Positions 16,096 to 25,568 of a stretch of 47,758 nt of DNA are shown here, in pieces. A program made the position numbers and the translations under genes. This DNA is from Paramagnetospirillum kuznetsovii (lineage in GTDB: Bacteria > Pseudomonadota > Alphaproteobacteria > Rhodospirillales > Magnetospirillaceae), in assembly GCF_003284725.1 (NCBI RefSeq), contig NZ_PGTO01000023.1, forward strand, positions 1 through 47,758, in the 5' to 3' direction. Positions within the stretch are counted from its first letter, which is position 1, and each line of letters opens with the position of its first letter. The notes beneath the pieces were generated by a model. It saw only the letters and a program-made list of their open reading frames with translations. It had not been told where the DNA came from and did not search any database.

Positions 16096-17715
16096 TCAGC
16101 CCGCGCGACGGATGGAAAAGTTTTTCGGAACCAGGATGGTGTTTTGCGGCGGCGCCACCGTGTCGAGAGTCGGAAAGTCGATGGTGTAGTGCAGACCCCG
16201 GCTTTCACGCCGGGCCAGGGCGGAACGGATGATCAGATCGGCCACCAGCGACAGATTGCGCAATTCCAGCAGATCGTTGGTGACGCGGAAGCTGCCGTAA
16301 TACTCGTCGATTTCCTCGCGCAGCAGGCGCACCCGGTGCTTGGCCCGCTCCAAGCGCTTGTTGGAGCGCACGATGCCCACATAGTCCCACATGAAGCGCC
16401 GCAGCTCGTCCCAGTTATGGGCCACCACCACTTCCTCGTCGGAATCGGTGACCCAGGTTTCGTCCCACGGCGCCAGGGTGGGAAGCTCGGCGACGGCGTC
16501 CATCTTGCCGATGATGTCGCGGGCGGCCGCCGCGCCGATGACGAGGCATTCCAGCAGCGAGTTGGACGCCATGCGGTTGGCCCCATGCAGGCCGGTGAAC
16601 GAAACCTCGCCCACCGCGTAGAGATTCTCAACATCGGTGCGCCCGGCCAGATCGGTCAGCACGCCGCCGCAGGTGTAGTGCGCCGCCGGAACCACCGGCA
16701 GCGGCTCCTTGGTCATGTCGATGCCGAATTTCAGCGCCTCGGCATGAACCGTCGGGAAATGAGAGGTGATGAAGTCCGCAGGCTTGTGGCTGATGTCCAG
16801 ATAGATGCATTCACAGCCCAGCCGCTTCATCACGTCGTCAATGGCGCGCGCCACGATGTCGCGGGGCGCCAGTTCGCCACGCGGATCGTATTCGTCCATG
16901 AAGCGGGTTCCGTCGGGGCGCAGCAGCAGCCCGCCCTCGCCCCGCACCGCCTCGGTCACCAGGAAGGACTTGGCCTTGGGGTGATAGAGACAGGTGGGAT
17001 GAAACTGGCTGAACTCCATGTTGGCCACCCGGCAACCGGCGCGCCAGGCCATGGCGATGCCGTCGCCGGTGGAACCGTCGGGATTGGAGGAATAGAGATA
17101 GACCCTGGACGCGCCGCCGGTGGCCAGCACCACGGTGCGGGCGGGAAACAGCTTCACCCGTCCGTCGCGGCGATCCAGGCCATAGGCGCCGACGCAGCGC
17201 CCCTGGCGCCCGCTGGGCCGCTTCTCGCGGATCAGGTCGATGGCATTGTGGAATTCGAACAACTCGGCCCGGCTTTCCCGAATGCGGGCCTCCAGGGTGG
17301 TCTGCACCGCCTTGCCGGTGGCGTCGGCGGAATGGACGATGCGCCGGTGGGAATGGCCACCCTCGCGGGTCAGATGCAGCGCCCCGTCCTCGCGATCGAA
17401 GATCACGCCATTGGCGACCAGCCAGGAGATGGCGTCCTTGGCGCCCTCCACCACGGCGCGCACGGCGGATTCGACGCAGATGCCCGCCCCGGCGTCCAGG
17501 GTGTCGGCGATGTGGGATTCAGTGGAATCGGCGGCGTCCAGCACGGCGGCGATGCCACCTTGGGCGTATTTGGTGCTGCCTTCGTCGAGATTGTTCTTGG
17601 CCAGGACCGCGACCCGCGCATTGGGCTTGGCCGCCAGCACGCCCAGCGCCACCGACAGACCGGCCGCCCCCGAGCCGATCACCAACAGGTCATAGGGAGG
17701 CTTTACCTTGGGCAT
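16096..17715 (-). CDS. nadB: L-aspartate oxidase
   Basis: Start at 17715 (539 residues, [16 protein letters not shown]). A flavoprotein oxidising L-aspartate to iminoaspartate, the first step of de novo NAD synthesis. The FAD-binding loop is [17 protein letters not shown]. The family segments [39 protein letters not shown], the active-site region [24 protein letters not shown] and the FAD/C-terminal [20 protein letters not shown] are all present. The helical C-terminal domain is complete. It starts 1 base past the nadC stop, so it is co-translated with nadC. Confidence 0.97.
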   Translation of the reverse strand: MPKVKPPYDLLVIGSGAAGLSVALGVLAAKPNARVAVLAKNNLDEGSTKYAQGGIAAVLDAADSTESHIADTLDAGAGICVESAVRAVVEGAKDAISWLVANGVIFDREDGALHLTREGGHSHRRIVHSADATGKAVQTTLEARIRESRAELFEFHNAIDLIREKRPSGRQGRCVGAYGLDRRDGRVKLFPARTVVLATGGASRVYLYSSNPDGSTGDGIAMAWRAGCRVANMEFSQFHPTCLYHPKAKSFLVTEAVRGEGGLLLRPDGTRFMDEYDPRGELAPRDIVARAIDDVMKRLGCECIYLDISHKPADFITSHFPTVHAEALKFGIDMTKEPLPVVPAAHYTCGGVLTDLAGRTDVENLYAVGEVSFTGLHGANRMASNSLLECLVIGAAAARDIIGKMDAVAELPTLAPWDETWVTDSDEEVVVAHNWDELRRFMWDYVGIVRSNKRLERAKHRVRLLREEIDEYYGSFRVTNDLLELRNLSLVADLIIRSALARRESRGLHYTIDFPTLDTVAPPQNTILVPKNFSIRRAG

Positions 17716-17716
17716 G

Positions 17717-18571
17717 TCAGCTCCAGTCCAGTCCGATATCGACCGCCGGAGCCGATTGGGTGATGCGCCCGACCGAGACGAAGTCGACACCGGTCTCGGC
17801 GATGGCGCGAATGGTCTCCAGATTCACACCGCCGGAGGCCTCGGTCTTGCAGCGCCCGGCGACGATGGCCACCGCCTTGACCAGGACATCGGGCGCCATG
17901 TTGTCCAGCAGCACGATGTCGGCACCGGCCTCCACCGCTTCGGCCACCTGCTCCAGGGTGTCGCACTCGGCCTCGATATTGGGCCGCCCGGCCTCCTTGG
18001 CCCGGCGCACCGCCGCGCCGACACCGCCGCAGACCGCGATATGGTTGTCCTTGATCAATACGCCGTCATACAGGCCCATACGGTGGTTCTTCGCCCCGCC
18101 GCAGCGGGTGGCGTATTTGGACAGCCTGCGCAATCCGGGAATGGTCTTGCGGGTATCGAGCAAGGTGCAGCCGGTGCCCTCGATCCGCTCCACATAGCTT
18201 TGCGTCAAGGTGGCGATGCCCGACAGCAGTTGCAGCAGGTTCAGCGCGGTGCGCTCGGCGGTCAGCAAGCCTCGGGCGGGGCCTTCCATTTCAGCAAGCA
18301 CGGTGCCCGCCTCCACCCGCTGGCCGTCATGAGTCATGGCGGTGAAGCGGGCCTCGGGCACCACCAGACGAAAGACTTCCTCGGCGACAGGCATTCCCGC
18401 CACCACCATGGCGTGGCGGGCCTGCATGACGCCCTTGAAGCGCAGATCGGCGGGAATGACGCTGGCGGAGGTGATGTCTTCCCCCTCGCCGCCCTTGTCG
18501 GAACCGGTGTCCTCGGCCAGCGCGGCCAGAATCACCCGCCTTGCGTCGTCCAGATCGAGTTCAGGCCGCAT
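17717..18571 (-). CDS. nadC: Nicotinate-nucleotide pyrophosphorylase (quinolinate phosphoribosyltransferase)
   Basis: A 284-residue enzyme that converts quinolinate and PRPP to nicotinate mononucleotide. Diagnostic segments are [39 protein letters not shown], the [20 protein letters not shown] loop that binds quinolinate and PRPP phosphates, EAECDTLEQ and [13 protein letters not shown]. All expected Arg, Lys and His residues appear intact. It overlaps the end of nadA by 11 bases and abuts nadB, giving a nadA-nadC-nadB order. Confidence 0.97.
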   Translation of the reverse strand: MRPELDLDDARRVILAALAEDTGSDKGGEGEDITSASVIPADLRFKGVMQARHAMVVAGMPVAEEVFRLVVPEARFTAMTHDGQRVEAGTVLAEMEGPARGLLTAERTALNLLQLLSGIATLTQSYVERIEGTGCTLLDTRKTIPGLRRLSKYATRCGGAKNHRMGLYDGVLIKDNHIAVCGGVGAAVRRAKEAGRPNIEAECDTLEQVAEAVEAGADIVLLDNMAPDVLVKAVAIVAGRCKTEASGGVNLETIRAIAETGVDFVSVGRITQSAPAVDIGLDWS

Positions 18572-19583
18572 TCACGGCGGCTCCCGACATGGGGACCGAC
18601 CTGCTCATTTCGAGCATGCGTTCCAAGGGCTTCAAGGCGGCGAGGCGCAAATCCTCGGGCACCGTGATGGCGGGGGCGTCGTTCTTCAGGCAGAGATAAA
18701 TCTTCTCCAGGGTGTTCAACGCCATGAACGGGCAGTTGGAGCACGAACAGCCGCCATCGGCGCCGGGCGCCGGGATGAAGGTCTTGTCCGGCGCCGCCTT
18801 GCTCATCTGGTGGATGATGTGCTGCTCGGTGGCGATGATGAATTCCTTGGCCTCGGAGGCCAGGACGAAATCCAGGATGTTGCGGGTGGAGCCCACATGG
18901 TCGGCATGGCCCAGGATGGTGTCGGGGCATTCGGGATGGGCGGCCACCAGGGCCTGGGGGTGGCGCACCTTCAACTTGACCAACTCCTTCTCGGAGAACT
19001 GCTCGTGGATGATGCAGCTGCCCGGCCACAGGGTCATCTCGCGCCCGGTCTTCTTTTGCATATAGGCCCCCAGATGACGGTCGGGGGCGAACAGGATCGG
19101 CCGGTCGGCGGGCAGTTGGCGAATGATGGTCTCGGCATTGGACGAGGTGACGATGACATCGGACAGCGCCTTCACCTCGGCCGAGCAGTTGATATAGGTG
19201 ACGGCGATATGATCGGGATGCTTCTCGCGGAAGGCGCGGAAGGCCTCGGGGCGGCAGCCCTCTTCCAGCGAGCACCCGGCATCGGCGTCGGGGATCACCA
19301 CCAGCTTGGACGGCGACAGGATCTTGGCGACCTCGCCCATGAAGCGCACGCCACAGAACACGATGACATCGGCATCGGTGGCGGCAGCCTTGCGCGACAG
19401 ATCCAGCGAGTCGCCGACGAAATCGGCCAGATCCTGAATCTCTCCCTCCTGATAATAATGAGCCAGGATCACCGCATTGCGCTCCTTGCGCAGGCGATTG
19501 ATTTCGGCATGCAGGTCCAGGGTGGGATCGATATCCGCCTCGGTCATGGCGTTGGCGGCGGGCAGGATAATGGTTTCGGTCAT
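18561..19583 (-). CDS. nadA: Quinolinate synthase
   Basis: Start at 19583 (340 residues, MTETIILPAANAMTE); upstream in-frame codons lack homology. This 4Fe-4S enzyme condenses iminoaspartate with dihydroxyacetone phosphate to form quinolinate. Seen are AVILAHYYQEGEIQDLADFV, the cysteine regions VIVFCGVRFMGE and LWPGSCIIHEQ, HPECPD, and the C-terminal GGCSCSNCPFMALN that completes the cluster-binding set. It leads the operon; the divergent gap to the receiver-domain gene (about 160 bases) presumably holds its promoter, though no clear operator was identified. Confidence 0.96.
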   Translation of the reverse strand: MTETIILPAANAMTEADIDPTLDLHAEINRLRKERNAVILAHYYQEGEIQDLADFVGDSLDLSRKAAATDADVIVFCGVRFMGEVAKILSPSKLVVIPDADAGCSLEEGCRPEAFRAFREKHPDHIAVTYINCSAEVKALSDVIVTSSNAETIIRQLPADRPILFAPDRHLGAYMQKKTGREMTLWPGSCIIHEQFSEKELVKLKVRHPQALVAAHPECPDTILGHADHVGSTRNILDFVLASEAKEFIIATEQHIIHQMSKAAPDKTFIPAPGADGGCSCSNCPFMALNTLEKIYLCLKNDAPAITVPEDLRLAALKPLERMLEMSRSVPMSGAAVNAA

Positions 19584-19740
19584 CGAATCGGCTTTCGCTG
19601 TGGCCTGAATTTTCACGAGGATGAAGTAAAGGACAATTCGGCGGGCCAAAGCAACCCCGCGCTCCACCACCCTTATGCATATCACGCTATGACCAGGGAC
19701 CGCTTTCATCCCGAAAGCACTTGAAGCATAATCTACGCGT

Positions 19741-20193
19741 GTGGAAACGGTGACTTTTAGGATAATGCCCTTGGCCGGTCATGAGATGTCTGCGCACCCT
19801 GCGGAAGGCGCCACGCGGCGGGTGGTGGTCGTTATCGAGGATGAGGCAGTGGTGCTGGCTGGCTATCAGATGCTTTTCGAAAGCTGGAACTACGAGGTTA
19901 TCGCCGCCCAGTCGGTCGAAGAAGCGCTTGAATCCTTAGAGGCCGACGCCATGTCTCCGGGTTTTATCGTCGCCGACTTCCGACTGGGCAACGGCAAGAC
20001 CGGCGTCGAGGCCATCGAGCGGATTCGCCAGACCTTTGGCACCAAGATCCCCGGCGTCGTGGTGACCGGCGACGCCACCGCCACCGTCGCCGGATTGCGC
20101 GATGCCGTGGAATCCGGCATGCCGGTCCTGCACAAGCCGGTTCACTTGCCGCAGCTTCAGGATCTCTTGTCCAAGTCCCTAAGTCGGACTTAG
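19741..20193 (+). CDS. Single-domain response regulator (receiver)
   Basis: At most 150 residues, with a receiver domain only. The acidic pocket is VVVVIEDEAVVLAG, the phospho-acceptor Asp79 lies in FIVADFRLGNGKTG, the Thr is in GVVVTGDAT and the conserved Lys in VLHKPVHLPQL. There is no output domain, so it acts through a partner, as in CheY-like or hybrid-kinase-linked receivers. The start is uncertain: GTG at 19741 has no ribosome site; ATG at 19765 follows TAGGAT closely; ATG at 19786 would leave about 10 residues before the domain. The gene converges with the bacteriohemerythrin gene, and the two ends overlap by 15 bases. Confidence 0.88.
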   Translation: METVTFRIMPLAGHEMSAHPAEGATRRVVVVIEDEAVVLAGYQMLFESWNYEVIAAQSVEEALESLEADAMSPGFIVADFRLGNGKTGVEAIERIRQTFGTKIPGVVVTGDATATVAGLRDAVESGMPVLHKPVHLPQLQDLLSKSLSRT

Positions 20194-20194
20194 G
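20178..20194. terminator. Palindrome containing both convergent stop codons
   Basis: CCTAAGTCGGACTTAGG is a 7-bp stem with a 3-base loop. Its TAG (20191-20193) ends the receiver gene on the plus strand, and its CTA (20179-20181) is the TAG of the hemerythrin gene on the minus strand. It may serve as a compact bidirectional terminator, although no T-run follows on either side. Confidence 0.4.
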
Positions 20195-20583
20195 TCGCGG
20201 ACCTTTGCCGCCAAGTCAGCGTCCTCGTGAAACAGGCGCCGAATCCACTGATTGACCAATTCCGCCGCCAAAGCCTCCGCCTTGGCGAGGCTTTGATCGA
20301 TCGTGATCGCGTCGCGCAGGCGATCGACCAGGTCGGCTGTCCCGCGATGAACGCTGATGTGATGGTCGCTGTCGCCGCCGCCCATATCGGCCAGCAGCTT
20401 TTCCTCGGCTGAAAAGTGTTCAACCATGGTGACCGCGAAATCGTCCAATGCGCGACCGGCGGCGGGTAGATTGCGTCCGTGCAGAGCGAGACAGACACAG
20501 TCAAGCTTGGCCACCAACCGATGATGGTCCTCATCGATTCCCGGAAGGCCAAGTATCATGGAACTTTGCCAAAATATACGCAT
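20179..20583 (-). CDS. Bacteriohemerythrin-like O2-binding protein
   Basis: Start at 20583 (134 residues, MRIFWQSSMILGLPGIDEDH). A four-helix di-iron protein with the expected ligand pattern: GIDEDHHRLV, VEHFSAEEKLL, DSDHHISVHRG and LFHEDADLA. The family binds O2 reversibly and works as oxygen carrier, store or sensor, and is common in microaerophilic, chemotactic bacteria. It is a single-domain protein, slightly shorter at the C-terminus than typical DcrH-type domains. Convergence with a receiver-domain gene may be only positional. Confidence 0.88.
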   Translation of the reverse strand: MRIFWQSSMILGLPGIDEDHHRLVAKLDCVCLALHGRNLPAAGRALDDFAVTMVEHFSAEEKLLADMGGGDSDHHISVHRGTADLVDRLRDAITIDQSLAKAEALAAELVNQWIRRLFHEDADLAAKVRDLSPT

Positions 20584-20710
20584 GGTGACGGGACCGAAGC
20601 CCCCTCCTGCCGTCACCCATCCCACATCGTCAGCATGCGCCCATGCGAGACCGCTAATACAGGCGCGAACTGTCGCCAACGTTTACCATTTGTGACATTG
20701 TGCCAAAGCA

Positions 20711-22144
20711 ATGATCAGTGCCCGCCCGCCCGTCCTGCTCTGGTTCCGCCGCGACCTCCGCCTTGGCGACAATGCCGCCTTGTCGGCTGCCGCGGCGTCG
20801 GGACGGCCGATCATCGCCGTCCATGTTCTCGATCCCGAAGCCCAAGCTCCATGGCGTGACGGCGCCGCCTCGCGGTGGTGGCTGCATCACTCCCTGAGTC
20901 GCCTTGATCAATCCCTGGACAGGCTCGGCCTGTCCCTGCTGCTGCGGCGCGGCCCCACCGTGGAGGTGCTGACCCAGGTGATCAAGGAGAGCGGGGCCGA
21001 CCAAGTGGCGTGGACGCGCGGCATCGATCCCGCCGCCCAGCGCCAAGACGACGCGGTTGCCGCCGCCTTGGCCAAGCGGGGCGTCACGGCGCTCAGCCGC
21101 CCCGGCGACCTGTTGTTCGAGCCGGACGCCGTACTCAGCAAGGCCGGAACACCGTTTCGGGTCTTCACGCCATTCTGGAAGGCCTGCCTGAAGGCGCCAG
21201 CCCCCACCCTGCCCTTGCCGCCCCCGGCCAAGCCGCTGCCCGCCGGGCCGCGTCTGACGGGCGACACCCTCGCCGACTGGCGCCTGCAACCCAGCCGACC
21301 CGACTGGGCGGCCGCATGGCCGGAACACTGGCAGCCGGGAGAAGCGGGCGCCGCCCGGCGGCTGACGGATTTTCTGAACGGAGCCCTGCCGCGTTATGCC
21401 GCCGGGCGCGATCATCCCGCCCAGGAGCTGACGTCGCGGCTGTCTCCCCACCTCCATTTTGGCGAGATCAGCCCGCGTCAGGTCTTCCACGCCGCCATGA
21501 CCGCAGCCCCCTCGGCCGGGCGGGACCGTTTCCTGGCCGAATTGGGTTGGCGCGCGTTCTCCGCCCATCTGCTGCATCAATTCCCCGACCTGCCCCGGCG
21601 CCCGTTGCGCCCGGAATTCGAACGCATGGCTTGGCGATGCGATCCCGCCGGGCTGCGGGCCTGGCAGCGTGGCCAGACCGGCTATCCCTTGGTGGATGCA
21701 GGCATGCGCCAACTCTGGGCCACCGGTTGGATGCACAACCGCGTCCGCATGGTGGCGGCCTCGTTCCTGGTGAAGGATCTGCTGATTTCATGGCGCGAGG
21801 GTCAGGATTGGTTCTGGGACACCCTGGTCGATGCCGATCTGGCCAGCAATGCCGCCAGCTGGCAATGGGTGGCGGGCTGCGGCGCCGACGCCGCGCCGTT
21901 CTTCCGCATCTTCAATCCGGTGCTGCAAGGCGAGAAATTCGACCCCGACGGAGCCTATGTGCGGCGCTGGTGTCCCGAACTGGCCGCCTTGCCGGATCGC
22001 TGGCTTCACCGGCCTTGGCAGGCACCTTCCGATATCTTGCGCCGATGCGGCATCGACCTGGGCAAGTCCTACCCCTTGCCGGTGGTGGATCACGATCTCG
22101 CCCGCCATCGAGCGTTGGCGGCCTTTACGCAGCTGCGAGATTAG
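20711..22144 (+). CDS. phrB: Deoxyribodipyrimidine photo-lyase (CPD photolyase, class I)
   Basis: A 477-residue flavoprotein that repairs cyclobutane pyrimidine dimers using blue light. The N-terminal antenna domain starts with LLWFRRDLRLGDNAAL. The C-terminal FAD domain contains SRLSPHLHFGEISPRQVFHA, MRQLWATGWMHNRVRMVAAS, WREGQDWFWDTLVDADLASN and WQWVAGCGADAAPFFRIFNP, in which conserved Trp and Asn residues of the electron-transfer path and FAD site are visible. Length and signatures fit class I CPD enzymes; a cryptochrome role is less likely. The next gene starts 37 bases later. Confidence 0.96.
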   Translation: MISARPPVLLWFRRDLRLGDNAALSAAAASGRPIIAVHVLDPEAQAPWRDGAASRWWLHHSLSRLDQSLDRLGLSLLLRRGPTVEVLTQVIKESGADQVAWTRGIDPAAQRQDDAVAAALAKRGVTALSRPGDLLFEPDAVLSKAGTPFRVFTPFWKACLKAPAPTLPLPPPAKPLPAGPRLTGDTLADWRLQPSRPDWAAAWPEHWQPGEAGAARRLTDFLNGALPRYAAGRDHPAQELTSRLSPHLHFGEISPRQVFHAAMTAAPSAGRDRFLAELGWRAFSAHLLHQFPDLPRRPLRPEFERMAWRCDPAGLRAWQRGQTGYPLVDAGMRQLWATGWMHNRVRMVAASFLVKDLLISWREGQDWFWDTLVDADLASNAASWQWVAGCGADAAPFFRIFNPVLQGEKFDPDGAYVRRWCPELAALPDRWLHRPWQAPSDILRRCGIDLGKSYPLPVVDHDLARHRALAAFTQLRD

Positions 22145-22181
22145 GACAAACTCCGGCAACCTCAGTCTTGAAAGGTCGTTC

Positions 22182-22445
22182 ATGAAGACGCTGTCCGCGG
22201 CGTGGAAGTGGTTCGGATCCGCCAGCTTGCTCGGCGTGATCGTCTCGGCCGTCCTCAGCTATCATCTTGTTTCGGGGCGACTGGCCCAGATCGGCGGCGA
22301 CCCCGACCTCGCCCCGCCGACGATCATGGTGGCGGCAACCTCACTCATGACCTTCTTCGGAATCCTGATTCCCATCATGGCGCTGGTGGGCGTGGTCATC
22401 GTCATCCTGGACGGCTACAGCCGGGGCAGGACCAAGCAGGATTAG
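22182..22445 (+). CDS. Small two-helix membrane protein
   Basis: An 87-residue protein starting at ATG 22182, preceded by GAAAGG. Two membrane segments lie at about residues 10-30 (FGSASLLGVIVSAVLSYHLV) and 50-77 (TSLMTFFGILIPIMALVGVV), with a short polar loop between them and a basic tail. It follows the photolyase gene by 37 bases and its stop overlaps the convergent arfB by 4 bases. The function is unknown and no family is recognised. Confidence 0.75.
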   Translation: MKTLSAAWKWFGSASLLGVIVSAVLSYHLVSGRLAQIGGDPDLAPPTIMVAATSLMTFFGILIPIMALVGVVIVILDGYSRGRTKQD

Positions 22446-22867
22446 TCGCCGTTCGGGCGCATGGTCCTGCCGCTCTTGATCTCCGAGCGACGGGTCTTGG
22501 ACTCCAGCCGCCGTTCCTTGGAGCCCTTGGTGGGCTTGGTCGGCTTGCGCTTGGGCGGCGGGGGCTTGGCGGCTTCGCGGATCATCTCCACCAGCCGATT
22601 CAGCGCATCGGCGCGATTGCGCTCCTGGCTGCGGTGGGTCTGGGCGATGATGACGATGACGCCTTCGGAGGTCAGACGGCTTCCGGCCAGCGTCTGAAGC
22701 CGCACGCTGACATCATCGGGCAGCGACGGTGAGCGCCTTGCGTCAAAGCGTAGCTGAACCGCCGTCTCGACTTTATTGACGTTCTGCCCACCCGGCCCCG
22801 ACGAGCGGACGAAGCTCTCCTCGATTTCCTTCTCGTCGAGACTGATGCGGTGCGTGATCTGGATCAT
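22442..22867 (-). CDS. arfB: Alternative ribosome-rescue factor / peptidyl-tRNA hydrolase ArfB
   Basis: A 141-residue protein, the normal ArfB length. The release-factor GGQ motif is in SFVRSSGPGGQNVNKVETAV, followed by VQLRFDARRSPSLP. The C-terminal tail after about residue 100 is rich in Lys and Arg (KRKPTKPTKGSKERRLESK), the part that enters the empty mRNA channel of stalled ribosomes. ArfB then hydrolyses the peptidyl-tRNA. No codon-recognition domain is present, excluding RF1 and RF2. It sits 21 bases downstream of the acetyltransferase gene on the same strand. Confidence 0.93.
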   Translation of the reverse strand: MIQITHRISLDEKEIEESFVRSSGPGGQNVNKVETAVQLRFDARRSPSLPDDVSVRLQTLAGSRLTSEGVIVIIAQTHRSQERNRADALNRLVEMIREAAKPPPPKRKPTKPTKGSKERRLESKTRRSEIKSGRTMRPNGD

Positions 22868-22888
22868 GGAAGGGCGGCTTTCACGGGA

Positions 22889-23539
22889 TCAATCTTCCAA
22901 ATTGTCCAAGAATTCGATGCAGGCTTCGACATTGTTGTAGGGCAGCAATTTGATGATGGATTCCGGCCGCGCCCACCATTTGGTCCGCAGCAATCCTGCG
23001 ATCACGTCTTCGGGAAATCGATAGCGGATCACCCGGGCGGGAGAGCCGCCGACGACGGCATAGGGGGGAACGTCCTTGGTCACCACGGAGCCGGCGCCAA
23101 TACAGGCGCCATGGCCGACCCGCACGCCGCCGATCACGGTGGCGCCGACACCGATCCACACATCATGGCCGATCACGGTGAATGGCGGCGAGGGATAGGA
23201 CATGTCGACGGACATGGGCTCGGGCAGCATTCCCGTGCTCAGCCACTCCATGCGGTGCCGACCGACACCGACACTGGCATTATAAGCGATGGAGCAATAG
23301 CGCCCGATGATGGTATTGGGCGACAGCATGCCGCCGCCGAGCATATAGGACCGGCGTCCCATGAAGGCGTTGGTTATGGCCAATTCCTTGTTGGAGCAAC
23401 TGGCGGAGGCGGTGTCTTCGAAGAAGATGCTTTTGGCCTCGTCGTGATAGGCGATGTCCAATTCCATCCCGTCGTTTTCCCAACCGGCGATGGCCATGAG
23501 CTGGTGGATGGTCTGGGGCACATACACGGTAGCAAGCAT
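22889..23539 (-). CDS. Xenobiotic/CatB-type hexapeptide acetyltransferase
   Basis: A protein of 216 residues from ATG 23539, which has AGAAGG 9 bases upstream; ATG 23548 and GTG 23560 are alternatives. A left-handed beta-helix acetyltransferase: hexapeptide repeats include [40 protein letters not shown] and [20 protein letters not shown], ending with the CatB-like [17 protein letters not shown] and a helical tail with TKWW. The His in [11 protein letters not shown] matches the catalytic His of the family. Relatives acetylate chloramphenicol or streptogramins, but most chromosomal members act on unknown hydroxyl acceptors, sometimes sugars. Resistance should not be assumed. Confidence 0.85.
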   Translation of the reverse strand: MLATVYVPQTIHQLMAIAGWENDGMELDIAYHDEAKSIFFEDTASASCSNKELAITNAFMGRRSYMLGGGMLSPNTIIGRYCSIAYNASVGVGRHRMEWLSTGMLPEPMSVDMSYPSPPFTVIGHDVWIGVGATVIGGVRVGHGACIGAGSVVTKDVPPYAVVGGSPARVIRYRFPEDVIAGLLRTKWWARPESIIKLLPYNNVEACIEFLDNLED

Positions 23540-23689
23540 CGGCTTCATCCTTCTCACCACCGGGTACCGTCATCACATGGACGCGGATCGATCATCGCCG
23601 AAAATATCATACCGCCAGGGATGCCGCTTGCGGTCAATTCCCCACACCAAAGCCGACGGATCGACAACCGGCCGCAAGCCGCCGACGCC

Positions 23690-24763
23690 CTATCCTTTCT
23701 GGACCGCCGGAACCTTGTCGATGATGGGGCGGATACGAAACACCGACAGGATCGTCACCAGGAAGGGCAGCAGAATGGTCAGCATCAGGACCAGAAGGAA
23801 GAGGACCGCGATGGTGGCGCCAAGGACGCCCCACAGATCCGAGGCATGCTCCATGTGGAAGAGGGCCACCGCCAGATAGATCAGCGCCCCCAGGAACGAA
23901 CCGATCTGTCCGCCCACGACAATGGCATTCTCCACCCGACTGGGGCTGGGGTTTGGCGAGAAGTCGAAAAACAGGAAGCGAAATCCCCAGCGGTCGATGG
24001 CCATGCGGATAAGGGCGGGAGCGAAAAAGGTCCACGCCAGCCACAGCCCACCGAAGACACCACCGGCCACCTCATGGCCCACCACCCCCAGCCAGATGCC
24101 CAAGGCCGGAAGCAGAAACAGGGGCGCCAGCCAGCACAGCTTGTGGGTCTGAGACCGGAAGATGAGGCGAATGCGGATTCCCGACACCTTCACATAGATG
24201 GTTTCGACCAGATCCGCCGCCTCGGCCTTGGCAAGTTCGGCCGCCTCGGCATCGGCCTGGGTCTCGGCCACCAGGCGGGCCGCGGCACCGGCCTTCGCCT
24301 TGGCCCGTTTCATGGTCGCGACTACTGCGGCAATTTCCTCGGCGGTTGCCGGGCGAATCTCCATCACCGTCGCCGCGAAGACCAGACTCATGCCGACCTG
24401 GGGATGATTGGCGTCCAGCAAAACCGACGACCCGTCGATGTCGGTCACCCGATACAGCAGAGTCTCGCCATGCGATGTCTGCTCGATTTGATCCCCAATG
24501 GCCGGAAGCCGCGAGAAGCTCTCGCGGGGAATCCTGGCAACCCGGCCACGATCGTGCAAGCCATAGGCATCCTCGGGCGCCAAGGTCACTTGGACGGCAT
24601 CGCCCACCGCCTTGCCGTCCAGTGCCGCCTCCAACTTGGTGAAGATGCTGTAATAGCCGCCGTGCAGATAGCGCAGCGGCTCGCTTCCATCGTCGATGAC
24701 GGTTCCCGCAGGATCAGTCACCCTCTGGCTGAGTGTGACGACGGTGTCCCTGGTGATATGCAT
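23690..24763 (-). CDS. SlyD-like FKBP peptidyl-prolyl isomerase fused to a membrane domain
   Basis: A 357-residue fusion. Residues 1-150 are a SlyD-type FKBP with inserted flap: EPLRYLHGGYYSIFTKLEAA, LAPEDAYGLHDRGRV, then VLLDANHPQVGMSLVFAATV and EIRPATAEEIA. The NHP element and the ATAEE ending are typical of SlyD. Instead of the usual metal-binding His/Cys tail there is an Ala/Glu/Lys-rich helical linker (about 150-190) and then about 160 residues with four hydrophobic helices (for example LFLLPALGIWLGVVGHEV, GGVFGGLWLAWTFFAPALI, GSFLGALIYLAVALF, ATIAVLFLLVLMLTILLPFL). The FKBP part should lie in the cytoplasm. A role in membrane-protein folding is inferred. No partner gene is adjacent. Confidence 0.8.
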   Translation of the reverse strand: MHITRDTVVTLSQRVTDPAGTVIDDGSEPLRYLHGGYYSIFTKLEAALDGKAVGDAVQVTLAPEDAYGLHDRGRVARIPRESFSRLPAIGDQIEQTSHGETLLYRVTDIDGSSVLLDANHPQVGMSLVFAATVMEIRPATAEEIAAVVATMKRAKAKAGAAARLVAETQADAEAAELAKAEAADLVETIYVKVSGIRIRLIFRSQTHKLCWLAPLFLLPALGIWLGVVGHEVAGGVFGGLWLAWTFFAPALIRMAIDRWGFRFLFFDFSPNPSPSRVENAIVVGGQIGSFLGALIYLAVALFHMEHASDLWGVLGATIAVLFLLVLMLTILLPFLVTILSVFRIRPIIDKVPAVQKG

Positions 24764-24910
24764 TTACTTCCCCCGGCCGGGCGTTACGGAACAGGCCACC
24801 GCCTCGCCCATACGATACGCATGCCACCCTCCAACCGATGGCTCGACGCCACGGAACAGCCACCGCCAATGAGCACGGTCGTTCCGTCACCTTGTGGGGC
24901 TATTGGAAAA

Positions 24911-24987
<77 letters not shown>

Positions 24988-25229
24988 GCGGGTCTCGGTG
25001 AACGAGAGGCGAGGGTTATAGCGCAAGGCTGCTGATGTGGGAAGGGGGAAGGTGTTGATCGGGGCAACACCCTCCCGCGGTCTTGGAATTCGAGCGGTCG
25101 TGCCGTGCACCGGACGTGTGGCGGAGGTCACCCGCTGCGTTGGACGCCATTCTGGCTCTTGCGGCCCGCCGGGCGCAGTGGGATGTTTATGTCGTGTGGA
25201 TGGGGGCGACTGGCTGAGGGAGGGGAGAG

Positions 25230-25568
25230 ATGGGTGAATTAGCGATCGGACAAGAGCGGGCGGCAGGCGCATTCACCCGCATGGCCCACTCTTGGCTTTT
25301 ATTGCTGGTGAACCTGGCCGGAACCTTGGGCGCTGTCTGGCTGACCTTCCTGATCGGCGGAGCGTTGCTGTTTTCCGGCAGGCCGCAGCCGACTCCGTTT
25401 GCACTCTATCCCGGCTTGGCCCTGGTGTTGCTGCTCGTCCCCATGCTCGTCTCGATCATCCTGCGTCTCCTGGGAAAGGGGCGTTGGGTGGTGGTCGTGT
25501 CGCAGGCCGCATTGTTGCTGGGGAATGGCCTGTTCTGGCTTTCCTTCCTCTGGGAGTTCACAATTTGA
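25230..25568 (+). CDS. Small membrane protein, pair member 1
   Basis: A 112-residue protein with GGGGAGAG just before the ATG. Three membrane segments are likely: about 20-48 (WLLLLVNLAGTLGAVWLTFL), 57-80 (LYPGLALVLLLVPMLVSIIL) and 85-108 (VVVVSQAALLLGNGLFWLSF). It has no recognised family. Its stop overlaps the TTG start of the next gene by 3 bases, so the two are coupled and probably form one functional pair. Confidence 0.7.
   Translation: MGELAIGQERAAGAFTRMAHSWLLLLVNLAGTLGAVWLTFLIGGALLFSGRPQPTPFALYPGLALVLLLVPMLVSIILRLLGKGRWVVVVSQAALLLGNGLFWLSFLWEFTI

Noticed and set aside
16144-17763. Plus-strand open frame of 539 codons opposite nadB
   Set aside because: Antisense shadow in GC-rich DNA; nadB motifs on the minus strand are complete.
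22889-23539. Chloramphenicol or streptogramin resistance gene
   Set aside because: The fold is CatB-like, but chromosomal relatives often have other acceptors; no mobile context supports a resistance role.
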